From contig CM020618.1 in assembly GCA_009829735.1 (NCBI GenBank), positions 24,599,346 to 24,663,345 of the forward strand: DNA of 64,000 bases. Direction: 5' to 3'. The notes below the pieces were generated by a model. It saw only the letters and a program-made list of their open reading frames with translations. It was not told where the DNA came from and ran no database searches. Shown one piece after another: positions 12,735 through 22,620 of the stretch. The translations under genes and the position numbers were made by a program. Every line of letters begins with the position of its first letter. The first letter of the stretch is position 1. The DNA comes from Pyropia yezoensis. Taxonomy: Eukaryota; Rhodophyta; Bangiophyceae; Bangiales; Bangiaceae.

Positions 12735-13661
12735 GCTCCCCCGCCGTCGGCAGCCGGCGCCATCTCCGCGGCGGTTGCCTCTGCCGCGCCGGGCCGGCCG
12801 GCCGCCGACGTTGCGTCGGCCGTTGCCGCCGCCGTTGCCGCCGTCGCTGCCGCCACCGCCGTTGCCACCCCCACCGCCACCCCCACCACCACTGCCGTCC
12901 TCGTCGTCCCCCCCCCGGTTGGCGTTGCGCCGCCGTCACTGGGGGCGGGTGCGTTGGCAACGGCGGCGGGTGTGGCACAGCCGGTTGGCGGCGCCGCCGC
13001 AACCACCGCAACCACCACCACCACCACCACCACCACTACCACCCCGCGCGTCGTGGCGGCGGACCCGTCCCCGACGGGCGGCGCTGGCCAGGACGTGCTG
13101 GAGGAGGAGGACCTCTGGGCCACCCCCCCCCGCGCCGCCGCCGACGCTGCCGACGGCCACGGCGGCGCGGCCGCCCACCCCCGCCTCCCCGCTAGCGTCG
13201 TTGCTGCGCGCGGTGCGGATGGGGCGTCACCGGCGGCGGGCGCCGCCGCCGCCGCCGCCCCCTCCGCCGCCGCTGCCGCCGCCGCCACCCCCGTCGACGT
13301 GGCGGCCGACACTCCCACCGCGGCCGGCGCCGCCGCCCCTGCCGACGGGGACAGTGACCAAGTGTTGGAGGAGGAGGAGGAGGAGGAGGAGGCGGACCTC
13401 TGCCTGACACCCCCCGAGGACCCGCCGGCCGCCTCCCCGCTCGCGCCGCCGCTGACGGCCGTGCTGGCGGCCGGTGGCTGCGGCGGCGGCGGCGGCGGCG
13501 GCGGTCGGCTACCTTCGTGGTCGCCGGTCAGCCAGGGGAGCCTGTCGCCCGTGGCCGAGGCGGCGGCGGCGGCGGCCGTCCCGGCCGGCGAGGCGCTGCT
13601 GTCCCTTGCGGGGGGTGGGTGGGGGGCCCCGCCTGCTGCACGGGGGGACGGCGGCCGGTGA
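9886..13661 (+). CDS. Large low-complexity Ala/Pro/Gly-rich protein, function unknown
   Basis: The first ATG in frame is at 9886. Residues 1-110 are Gly/Pro-rich. About 110-420 is a normal-composition, beta-rich looking domain (VQVSVDGVTLGEYVPLNWDS and GKITVTAGMIW). It recalls the fungal/protist DUF7918 layout, but this is a weak guess. A basic RS-like patch and an acidic Asp run follow (about 11160-11450). Near 11550-11580 the frame must shift by one to continue into a block with FWFFRHGFADAAGRPLVV, then a Lys/Ala/Glu helix, about 500 residues of Ala/Thr/Pro repeats, and two acidic modules ending in a TPP motif (EEEDLWATPP near 13110 and EEADLCLTPPEDPP near 13400), with the stop at 13659-13661. 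The paired acidic modules support the plus strand over an equally long antisense frame. The shift may be a real frameshift, a tiny intron or a sequence error. Confidence 0.5.
12400..13300. repeat. GCN/ACC trinucleotide-rich low-complexity tract
   Basis: Dense GCC/GCG (Ala) and ACC (Thr) triplet repeats inside the preceding coding region, including an ACC run at about 13008-13040. Both strands are open across it, so open frames here carry little evidence by themselves. Confidence 0.7.
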
Positions 13662-14475
13662 CGCGGGGTCTGATGGGGGGCCTGCGTATGTACACCCTGC
13701 CGTCTGGGGTGCGGGCGTGACGGTGCACCGACGTGGGGGCTGGGCATGGTGCGCTTGACCTTCTCCCCAGCTGCCGTGCCTCTCTTTGTTTTATTTTCTG
13801 AGTTTTGTTTCTCTCTCGCTCGTTGCGTATTTTTTTTTGCTTTCTGCTCGTCTTGGCTCCCCCTTCCACGCGTGTGCTGGCGCGCCCCCTGCGGCTCATG
13901 GCAGCCAATGTTTCCTCGATACCAGGGTGCTGAGAACCCCCCACCCCCCATGGACACTACGGTAGCCGCGTGGCGGTTGCTTGGCGTCAACGAGGCGGAA
14001 AGCCGCCGAGGGCGGGCGGTGGGTGGGAGGCCTCCTCGCGGGGGGGGACAGCGCTGCGCTGTGGGCAGATGAGGCAGGGCTGGCTCCCTTCTGCCGGTAG
14101 CGGGGCCCCTCACCCTGGACACGTGGCGGTCGCCGCCCAAGCGCGGGCCTCCAGCACCCCGCACCGCTGACGAGGACACGGCCGTGCGCGGGCGGTCCGT
14201 CACCCCCCTCTGTCGCTGCCCCCCTCTTCTTCCGCGACGAGCGCTGCCGGCGGCAGCTGGCAGCTGCCGCCGCCCCCCCCCCCCCCCCTTTCTCCGTGCC
14301 TCGTCGCTGTGCTCGCCCTCGCCGTCCGCCCCACCCCCTCGGGTGCTGGCCATTGCCCGCGCGGAATCCCCCCCCCCTGCCCGCCCCCAACTCTGCCGTC
14401 CCCCCCCCCTCCCCTTCCCCTCCCCCACCCCACCCCCCCCCACCCCCCCCCTCCCTGCCGTCGCTGCCCCTGGCC
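13662..14475. other. Intergenic spacer before the sirtuin gene
   Basis: Includes a T-rich stretch at about 13785-13850, which could be the 3' flank of the upstream gene, and long C-runs at 14270-14460 just upstream of the next start codon. No RNA gene or further coding sequence was recognised. Confidence 0.5.
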
Positions 14476-14960
14476 ATGGCCACCACCTCCGCCCCCGCCG
14501 TCGCCCTTCGGCGGTGGCTCTCGTTGTCGTCATCGTCGGCGGCGCGGCGCCCACGGCGGGGCACCCCCCCCCCCCCGCCCCCCCGCCTCGACCACATCCC
14601 CCCCCCCGACGCCCGCGCCGTCGAGGCGCTGGCCACCTTCCTCACCACCCACGCGCCCGTCACGCTCGTGTCGGGCGCCGGCCTCTCCACCCCGTCTGGC
14701 ATCCCCTGCTACCGGGACCACGGGCGGTCGCCGGCGGTCGTCGACGGCACCGCCGCGGCGGCGGCGCCGATGACCGCCGACGCCTTTGCCGCCTCTGCCG
14801 CCACCCGCCGCCGCTACTGGGCGCGCTCCTACGTTGGCTACCCGCGCACCGCCGCGGCGGCGCCGACCGCCGGCCACGTCGCGGCGGTGGCGCTTGGCTC
14901 CCTGCCGGGTGGCCTGACGACCGCCGCGCAGGTCACCCAAAATGTCGACGGCCTGCTCGA

Positions 14961-14997
<37 letters not shown>

Positions 14998-15576
14998 CCG
15001 GGAGGGGGGGGAGGGGGGGGGACCGGCGGCGGCGGCCGCGTCGTGGAACTGCACGGCTCGGTCCACCGGGTGGTGTGCATGGACTGTGGGGCGCGCAGCA
15101 GCCGGGCGGACCTGCAGGCCGACCTCGACCGCCTCAACCCCGGGTGGCCCCCACAGGCGGTGCCGACGGCGGCGTCGACGGCGACGGCGACGGCGACAGC
15201 AACGACGACCCGCCCCGACGGGGACGCGGACCTCCCCGCCGCGGCGGTGGGGACGTTTGTCATGGCCCCCTGCGGGGGGTGTGGGTCGGCCGAGCGGGCG
15301 CCGGACCTGGTCTTTTTTGGCGGCTCCCTCGCCCCCGACGTCCGCGCCGCCGCGGCGGCGGCCGTCGACGCGGGCGGGGGGGTGCTCGGCATTGGCAGCT
15401 CCTTCACCGTCTACTCGGCGTACGGGCTGCTGGTGCGGGCGGCGGCGGCGGGGGGGGGGGTGGCGCTCCTCAACTATGGCCGCACCCGCGCCGACGGGCT
15501 GGCGACGCTGAAGGTGGCAGCGCGGGTCGACCACACGCTCGCCGCCGTCGTGGCGCTGCTTGGGGGGGGGGCGTAG
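14476..15576 (+). CDS. Class II (SIRT4-like) NAD-dependent sirtuin, probably organellar
   Basis: Sirtuins remove acyl groups from lysine or transfer ADP-ribose, using NAD+. The 366-residue frame starts at an ATG followed by a Ser/Arg/Ala-rich segment lacking acidic residues (about 1-30), like a mitochondrial or plastid targeting peptide. The Rossmann NAD motif SGAGLSTPSGIPCYRDHG lies at about 65-82, RYWARSYVGYP near 115 (a SIRT4 hallmark), TQNVDGLL near 154 and the catalytic-His motif ELHGSVH near 190. Two zinc-binding Cys pairs, CMDC near 200 and CGGC near 265, are followed by PDLVFFGGS and a late NYGRTRADGLATL NAD-pocket motif. All expected catalytic and zinc residues are visible. Oddities are an Ala13/Gly-rich insert between TQNVDGLL and ELHG and a Thr/Ala repeat near 240, both absent from usual family members (about 310-320 aa). 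A single exon, ending in TAG. Confidence 0.93.
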
Positions 15577-17248
15577 GGGCGGCGGCGGTGACGGCGGCGG
15601 CGGCGGCGGCGGTGGGGGTGGCGGTGGCGGCAGGTCGGGGGGTGGGGGGGGGAGGTGGCGGGGGGCGGCGCGGGGAATAGGAAGCAAACCGTGGGGTGTG
15701 GGCAGGGTGGGGCGGTGGGGGAAGCGGGGAGCGCGTGGCCATGCCTCGCTGGACCCCAGGGGGGACTGCCTTGAGCAGCACACGTTTGCACGTTGGCCGT
15801 GCGGTCGTAGGAAGGGGGGGTGTGCCAAGACGCTTGTGGTTGTCCCGACAGCGCGAATGACCCCGGCCAGGGGCGGGGGGGGAGGGGGGTGGCGGCTTTC
15901 CCACTACCACCGTGCGTCTTTTCCCCGCGCGGGGCCGCGACGGGCTCCTTCAGGGACGCCACGCGTGGACGCTGCCAGGGGCATCCCGCGGCAGCGGCGA
16001 TGGCGGCAGTCGCGGCCAGGGTGCCGGTAGGTGGGGCTGCCGCCGCAACGGCTGCGGCCGCCCCTGGAATGGCGGCGGCGTATGGGGTGGGGGGTCGAGG
16101 GGGGGGGGGGGGGGGCACCCGTCGGTAATGCCGCCGCCACCACGGCCCTAGAGTGGGTGTCCTTTGTCGATGCCACGGCCCTGCCGCCCCCCATGATGGG
16201 AGCAGCCGGTTGCTGGGCGGTGCGGCCGACGCCGGCGGCGGCTGCTGGTACGGCCGTCGGCGGTGCAGCGCCGAGCTCGGTGCTATCAAAAAGGGTGGGG
16301 GGTCATCGGACGTCCGCGCCTCTATCGAGAGGGCAGCCTCTCAGCAGCGGGCGTCAGTGCAATAATGGTTGGCAGCTGTGGTGGTGGGGAGAGCTTGCGA
16401 TGGGCGGGCACGGCGCCCGGCCGCCACGGCCGACCAGCCCCCCGCCCCGGCCCGCCCGCCGCGGCCGGTGCCAAGAGCGCCACGCCCCCTGCCGCCACCG
16501 CCACGGAGGCAACGGCAGCCGTCGCCGCCGCCACACCAACTACCCCGCCGCCGCAGTTGGCCCCCCCTCACGCCCTCGGCCGCCGCGCGGAGCGCAAACG
16601 AACGGAAGGGGCGTTGGTAGCGAGGGCGCACGGCACCGCCCCGCCGGGGCCTCCGAGCACCCCCCCCCCGCTCCCGCCGCAGTGAACGCCGAGCGTGGAG
16701 CGTCCCCCCCCCCCCCCGCCGTCGCCCCGCCCATGCCGCCGACCGTCCGCACTACCACGTCGGCACTCCCGCCGCCCACCCGCCACCCACCGCTCTGGCC
16801 ACGCCGGTGCCGCCCAACCCGTCGTCACCACCGCCCCGGCACCCCCCCAGCCGCTGCCCACCGTTCGGTCCGTCTGGGAGGCCACAGGGGGGACGGGGAA
16901 GAGGGAGAAGAGCCCCCCACCGGGTGCTGCACAACGCGGGGGGCGGCCAGAGCAGCAAGCACCCGTCCCCGCCAGGGGGGTGGCGGTGACCCGCGGCACA
17001 CTCTGTGTGGCGTACGCCACCAACAAAAAAAAAAAAAAGCCCCGCCCGACGGGGACACCCACGCAGGTGCCGCGGCGGCAGCGGCGGCGGCGGCGGCGAC
17101 GATGGGGGGCCACGCACCAAACCAACACTTCACGCCCCCCGGCCCCCTTCCCCGCCCCTTACTCGTCGCACCCCCTCCACCCCCCCCCCCCCCCCCGCCC
17201 ACCGCCACCCCCACCTCACGCACGTGCCCCCCCCCCACCCCCCCACCG
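15577..17248. other. Intergenic, extremely G/C-rich, no supported gene
   Basis: Long G and C homopolymers and a 13-bp A-run near 17026-17038. Long open frames on both strands are Pro/Arg/Ala-rich without domains. 17030-17248 is the 3' flank of the minus-strand phosphoesterase gene. Confidence 0.5.
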
Positions 17249-18567
17249 CTATGCCCACTCATCCAGGCGGTCCACGTCGAGCGACACGGTCGCGGGAATG
17301 TCATCGATGCCAAAGTAGCGGTGGGCGAGACGGCCGGCCGCCACCTTGACCAGCCGCACGCCCGGCACGTCCGTCCCCAGCTGGCCACCCACCGACGAGG
17401 TGATGATCTGCTCCATTGGGTGCCGCCGTGGAGGACGGCGGCCGCCGCCGCCATCGCCGCCGCCGCCACCACCACCACCACCACCACCACCACCACCACC
17501 CCACCACCACCAGCCGCGTCGGGCGAACCGCCCACTGCCGCCTCCCCGGCGCCACCCCCCCCCCCCCCCCCGTCGCCCCCCGCCCCCTCGCCATGCTCCC
17601 ACGATGGCGGCAAGACGGCCACCCCCCCCCCGTTCTGATGCCAGTGGCCGCTAAACAGGCCCGTCACCCCCGCGGCGGCCAGCTTGACCAGCGCCGGCCG
17701 CCGCGTGGCGGTGGGCAGGTGAAAGTAGCTATCCGGGATGCGGGCGCCGCGCCACGCGCTGGCCGTCCCCGGGTCGTCGGCCTCGTCCGGGGTGCGTAGG
17801 AACCACGGGTGGTGGGACAGCACCAGCGTCTGGGACGGTGGCGACGGCGCCGCCGCGTCGGCGGCAAGGACCCCCGCCAGCCAGTCGTCCTGCGCGGCCG
17901 CCGCCGCCGCCGCCGCCGCCCCGTCGGCGAGCAGCCCCGAGTTGAGCGCCACCACCCGGACGTCCCCAACGCCAAACGCCGCATAGTCGTCCCCCCACAG
18001 GCGGGTGTAGGCCGCAATGGTGGCGGGGGAGGGGGTGTTGCCAACGTCGTGGTTGCCCGGCACAAACACCAGCGGCACCGCCGCGGGGAGGCCCGCCAGC
18101 GCCGCCCGCAGCGCCGCCGCCTGCGCGGCGGGGACGCCCGCCGCCGCCACCGCCTCGCCGTGCAGCGCCGGGTGCGCGTGGACGAGGTCCCCCAGCACCG
18201 CGATGAACCGCGGGGGGGGGGACAGCCGGGCGACCGCCGGCACCGCCCGCGCCAGGAGGGCCTCCTCTGGGGCGGTCGACGCGTTGGACGCGAGCATCCC
18301 CAGCTGGGGGTCCGCGATGGCGACAAAGTACCACGCGTCGGGGGGGGGGGGGGGGGCCGGGTCGGAGGGGAAGTCGGCGTGCGTGCGGCGGCGGGCGCGG
18401 CGCCAGCGGTCGTCGGCGCGGCCGTTGGCGCCGTCGCCGCCACGGGCGCCGTCGCCGCCGCCGCCATTGTCGCCGCCGTCCATGCCTCCATTGATGATGC
18501 TGCCGCCGCCGCCGCCACCCGCAGGGGCTGGCACCGCTGCTCCCCCGGTGGGCGCACGCGACTCCAT
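17249..18567 (-). CDS. CPPED1-like calcineurin-type metallophosphoesterase, frame broken in a Gly-rich insert
   Basis: Starts at the ATG at 18567. The first 60 residues are Gly/Ala/Arg-rich. The phosphoesterase fold follows with its metal-binding motifs in order: IADPQLGM, LGDLVHAH, VPGNHDVGN, LVLSHHPWF and FSGHWHQN. This is the CPPED1 (CSTP1) set, including the GDDY segment after the NHD motif. The family dephosphorylates phosphoproteins, AKT in animals. The family's C-terminal block (IITSSVGGQLGTDVPGVRLV ... HRYFGIDD) is present at 17249-17420 but in another reading frame. The two parts are separated by a 200-base G-rich/ACC-repeat stretch where the usual proteins have only a few residues. 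An intron, a homopolymer sequencing error or a genuine frameshift could explain this. All catalytic residues lie upstream of the break. Confidence 0.82.
17467..17511. repeat. (ACC)n microsatellite
   Basis: About 14 consecutive ACC units on the plus strand, inside the Gly-rich insert of the phosphoesterase gene. It reads as poly-Gly or poly-Val on the minus strand depending on frame. Confidence 0.85.
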
Positions 18568-19784
18568 CTTCCATACAACACGACTCGCGCTGGGCTGGCA
18601 ACGGCTTCAGGGGGAAGAACACGCCTCCCGTCGTTGGTTCAGGCGGCAGCGGCTTCGGGCCAAAGCGCACACAAACAGAGCTCGGCTCTGAAGGGCAGAC
18701 CAGCCGTTTTCATTGGTCGACTGCATAGAATACGAAAAAGAACCACTCTGACATCTGTTTGGGGAGGTGTGTGTGTGTGTCTGTGGAGGGGGGACCAACC
18801 GGTCTCGCGCCCCGCGCACCCCCACGGTCGCCGCGACCGCACTCCTCCCCTGCAGCGGTGCGACGGCCGCACCGGCCTGCGGGGCCACGCCGCGGCTGCC
18901 GCCAGGCCAATGTGGCCGCCGCTGCCGAGCGGCGGCCGCGCGGGGCTTTGGCGGGGTGGGCCCTCAAAAGTGCCGTCGCCTGCCGCTGAAGGCCTGCTCG
19001 GTGGGCGGTCGATGGTGCCGCGGCCCCGACGGCGGCACCACCACCCAGCTGCTGGCCTTGTCATATCCCTACCTGTGGCTGCCCGTACCACCACCACCGA
19101 CACTCACGGCGGTGTCTTGCCGCCGCCGCTGATGCGGCCGCCGCGGTGGGTGCCCCTTGCCCCTGCCATCGCTGTCGCCCTCTCGGCTCCCGCCCGCGCG
19201 CGCGGTGAGGGCGGTGGCCGGTGGCGGCGGGGGCGAGCGCATCGTGAGAGTGGGCGTCGCGGCGTGCGTTTGGTTTGCGCGACCGCAACGTCAACGGTGG
19301 CCGCGGCGGCAGCTGCTGTGTGAGGGGGGGGGCAGACAGTCGTCGCGCAGTCCTTTCATGCTCCACCAACGGTTCCCATAGAAGTGAACGCCGACGGCGC
19401 CACGAACAATCACCCAGCGCCAAGTGGCACCGTCGCGGCGCACGCCAGGGTTCGTCCTGCTGACGGCTATCGCTTCGCAGGTCGCCCGGCCAGCGACCGC
19501 CGTGGGTCAGTTCGAGGTTGACAAAAATGCCAACCACGTTTTAGGTGGACCATAGGCGGGGCACCTCGCCCGACCCCGCCGCTCGTCTCCACAAGCGCGG
19601 GTTGCGAGGGGGGAGGTCGACCATCCCTTGTACTCCAGGCCGTGCTCCTACCCCTCGCCACCTTGGCAAGGGGCGTCAACCTTCTCCTGAGGGGCGCTTT
19701 CCAGGCCGTGCTCCGCTTGCTTTGGCCGTGGACTTTTGCGTGGAGTGTGACCCGCGATGGAGAACGCAAGCGCCCAGCAGCAGC
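18568..19784. other. Intergenic region between divergent genes
   Basis: Lies between the phosphoesterase (minus) and the secreted two-exon gene (plus). It contains a short GT run at about 18766-18782 and no recognisable gene. The plus-strand open frames are antisense or compositional. Confidence 0.45.
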
Positions 19785-19792
19785 TATAAAAA
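19785..19792 (+). promoter_or_regulatory. TATA box of the two-exon secreted gene
   Basis: TATAAAAA in the setting GCTATAAAAAGGGGAG, 235 bp upstream of the ATG at 20020. It is one of few such matches in this GC-rich stretch. Transcription would be expected to start about 30 bp downstream. Confidence 0.6.
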
Positions 19793-20019
19793 GGGGAGCA
19801 ACCAGCCGGCTGGGTGATAAACAGGAGTGCACCCCACACACGCCACACACACCGCGCACGCCGTGGCAAGACCGTCGTCCACCGCATCGCAATCGCCCCC
19901 CCCCCCGGCCCCCACACACACACGGCGCCTCCAAGCCCTGTGGTCCCACCTTCCCTACCCAACCCGCCCACCCTTCTTCCACCCACACAAGTCTCCGGCC
20001 GCTGCCGCTACTGCCCACG

Positions 20020-20958
20020 ATGGGTCGGGCGGCCGCCTCCACCTGGGTTCGTGTGCTGTGGGCCGCCGTGCTGATGGCGGTGGTGGGCACGCTGGCCGTG
20101 TCGACGACGGCGGCGGCGGCGGCTGCGTCGTCGTGGGGCTGCCACTGCCCCTGTGGGCGGGGCTCGTCGGTTGGGGCTGCGGGGGACTATGTCAAGCTGG
20201 ACGGCGCGACGGGCACCAAGCGCCGCCCGATGGGGGCAACCGTGACCACAGCGAGCATGGACGAGGGCGGCAACGTTGGGACCATGACGTTCAGTCAGTT
20301 TGTACGTTTGGGTCGCCCGCAACCTCTGTGGGCAGCGTGGCGAATGGCCGCCCGCAAAGGGGCGCCGAGAGGGGGGGGGTGGAGAGAGGTGGGGAGTTGG
20401 TCCGTCCCCTCTGCTGGAATGGATTGTGTGCTGAACATGGACATGTTGTGTCTGCCTTTGAAATCCGCCACGCGTTGACTTGGCCCGCTGTGGGATTTGT
20501 CTTTGGCTGTGGCACCGCTGCCCCCCCACCCCGTCACTCCCCTCTCCCCCTCCCCCCTGCCTCTGTCCACTCGTCCACAGATTTCCGAAGCGGTCATGAA
20601 GGAAATCAACCGGCAGCGCGACCTCGCTGGCATCCCCACCCTAACCAACAATGCGGCGCTGCAGAGCCCGGCAGACGCGCAAACGAACACCATGGTCACT
20701 AACGGCGTGGAGAGTCCTCTCGTCATTGAACCTCCCGACCTTATCGCCTGGGGCGTCGACGCCGCGAGTGCGGTGACGCTGTCGCTGCTACGGGCGGGCA
20801 ACCCCAGCGTGGTCGCCGACGCGATCGTCAACCGCATGCTCGAGCACACTACCATGCGGAGCACCATGTATGGGGTGGGCTGGGCCTCGTTTACGTGCGT
20901 GGTGCACCGGGAGTGGAACGACATCAACTACGTGACGTGCATCTTTGCACGCCCGTGA
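20020..20958 (+). CDS. Secreted two-exon protein, copy 1 (CAP-like candidate)
   Basis: Exon 1 is 20020-20301 and exon 2 is 20581-20958. The intron begins GTACGT, ends CCACAG and is phase 0. The product is 219 aa. The N-terminus is a clear signal peptide (VLWAAVLMAVVGTLAV core), followed by a Cys-rich motif GCHCPCGRG and a charged spacer. Exon 2 starts ISEAVMKEINRQRDLAG and ends NYVTCIFARP. The INxxR start, the NG and the final G.G ... YVTC.FA pattern resemble bacterial/eukaryotic CAP (SCP/PR-1, YkwD-type) domains, but the usual His/Glu residues are not obvious, so this is tentative. Two relatives occur in the window, at 30656-31610 (minus) and 34577-34963 (plus). A TATA box is upstream. Likely an extracellular protein. 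Confidence 0.8.
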
Positions 20959-22620
20959 TGGCACACCGGGGTAGCCTGGGAGGGTGGTGGGGGGGTGAGA
21001 GGAAGGGGAAGAGAGGCGAGGGGGGGGGGGAGAAGGGCGAGGCGGACCGTCTTGGCGGGCCGCCAGGCCCAGGGGATTTGGGAAAAGAACATGCGTTTAG
21101 GCAGGGCGGCACGCCGCACCTGCCGCTGCGTCCCCGTTGGTGGGGCATGAAAGGACTGCGCGACGACTGTCTGCCCCTCACATCACACAGTAGCAGCGGC
21201 CGCGGCCACCGCCGACGTTGCCATCACGCAAACCAACAGCGCGCAGCCGGTGCCGCTCTCGAGACGCGCTGCTGCCGCGGCTGCCCCCCCTGCCCCTCCG
21301 TTGCAGCCCCTGTCGTCTCCGGCAGGTGTCCCCCCGCCCGTCATTTCCGCCCCCAGCACCGCCGTTTGATTCAGGAAGTGCCGTCGATGGTAATGGGGGT
21401 AGGTGGGGGAGGCGAGACCAGCCGAAGTTGTTCCTCAGTATGGGGCAGTGGCCGCTGCTGACCGGCGCGGCGCGCTGAGTCCACCAGATTGCATGGTCAG
21501 CTTTCATCCTGGTCACGTAGCCACGTCGACGATTTGGGATTGGCAGTTTTCTTGTACGAATGTGTTCATCGTGAAAAAACGAAATGTGTTGCACTCATAA
21601 AGTGAAAATCCATCCCACGGTGTTATAAAATGTAGATAAGCACTGTCGAATTGGTGACTAAAAGTTTGTCGAGTTGGTGACTAAAAGTTTGTCGAGTTGG
21701 TGACTAAAAGTTTGTCGAGTTGGTGACTATAATTTAGTCACTCGCGGGTGAAAAATGTGATCCGTGAGTCAACGCCACGTGCGCGTGGCAATGACAGTGC
21801 TGATCCAGGACGCAATGACCGTGCTCATCCAGGATCAGTTGGCTGTCTCGGCTAAGGCGGGAGGGCTCCGCCACGCTAAGTGTTCCGTCTTCGTCGACTC
21901 CCTGTGCCCCCAAAGGCGTCTCATTGGATTGGTGTTCGCGGCAACCACTGGGCACTGTACTGTCTGCCCTCGTCCGCCTCGTCCAGGAGGGGATGTTGCT
22001 GTCCATGTGAGGACGCTGCAATGACTCGTCTGGCGCATCTTCCCTCACTCCCGCCGCTACGTGCCACCACCCCGCCAAGTTTTCTTTCGTTTCGTGGGGT
22101 GGCCTCACCCCCACCCCGCCTCTCAATTCTATCCGTCGACGTTGGCACCGGCCGGGTCTCGGGGGGGGGTGCAGCTACTGTTGGCCTCCCCTTTTCCCCT
22201 TCGTCGTGTGCCATGGCCGAGCGGGCAACCGCGGTGGCGCGGCCGCCGGGACGCATGCTCGGCGATGGTGGGATGTGCCACTCGCGGGCTCCGCGGTAGC
22301 AGTGCCAGTAGCCGATGACGGTGGGCGGCAGCAGGCAGCATCGGACGGCACCACGCGGCTGCGGGCGGCGGCGCGCGGCTGTGGAGGGAGCGTTCGACGG
22401 AGTGCCTGCCAGGGCTGGGGCTGCACCCACGGCACGTGCCATCGGTGGCCGAGGGGTGCTTACAAGGCCGGCGGCGACGACGAGGGGGAGCGGCTTGACG
22501 CTTCCTCACCAAGCACACCCGCCCCACTTGCCATCGCACGCTCCCTTGTGCGCTCCCATTCCCACAACCCACACTCTTTCGGCCATCTCGGTTGCCACCT
22601 CATCGCACCTGCCCGTCACC
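20959..22620. other. Intergenic, containing a tandem repeat
   Basis: Apart from the 23-bp tandem array at 21645-21741 nothing definite is seen. Small open frames lack signals or domains. Confidence 0.45.
21645..21741. repeat. 23-bp tandem repeat ending in a hairpin
   Basis: Three full and one partial unit of GTCGAGTTGGTGACTAAAAG plus TTT (first unit with one mismatch), at 21645, 21668, 21691 and 21714. The last unit runs into an inverted repeat, GTGACTA-TAATT-TAGTCAC (21723-21741). The array is AT-rich in a GC-rich setting. Confidence 0.85.

Noticed and set aside
11837..14554. A 905-codon open frame on the minus strand
   Set aside because: Almost entirely Ala/Thr/Gly low complexity, antisense to the GCN/ACC repeats. 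The plus strand carries non-repetitive domain sequence upstream and paired acidic modules in frame.
16031..17638. A 535-codon Pro/Arg-rich open frame on the plus strand
   Set aside because: Its last part is antisense to the conserved C-terminus of the CPPED1-like gene and the rest is compositional.
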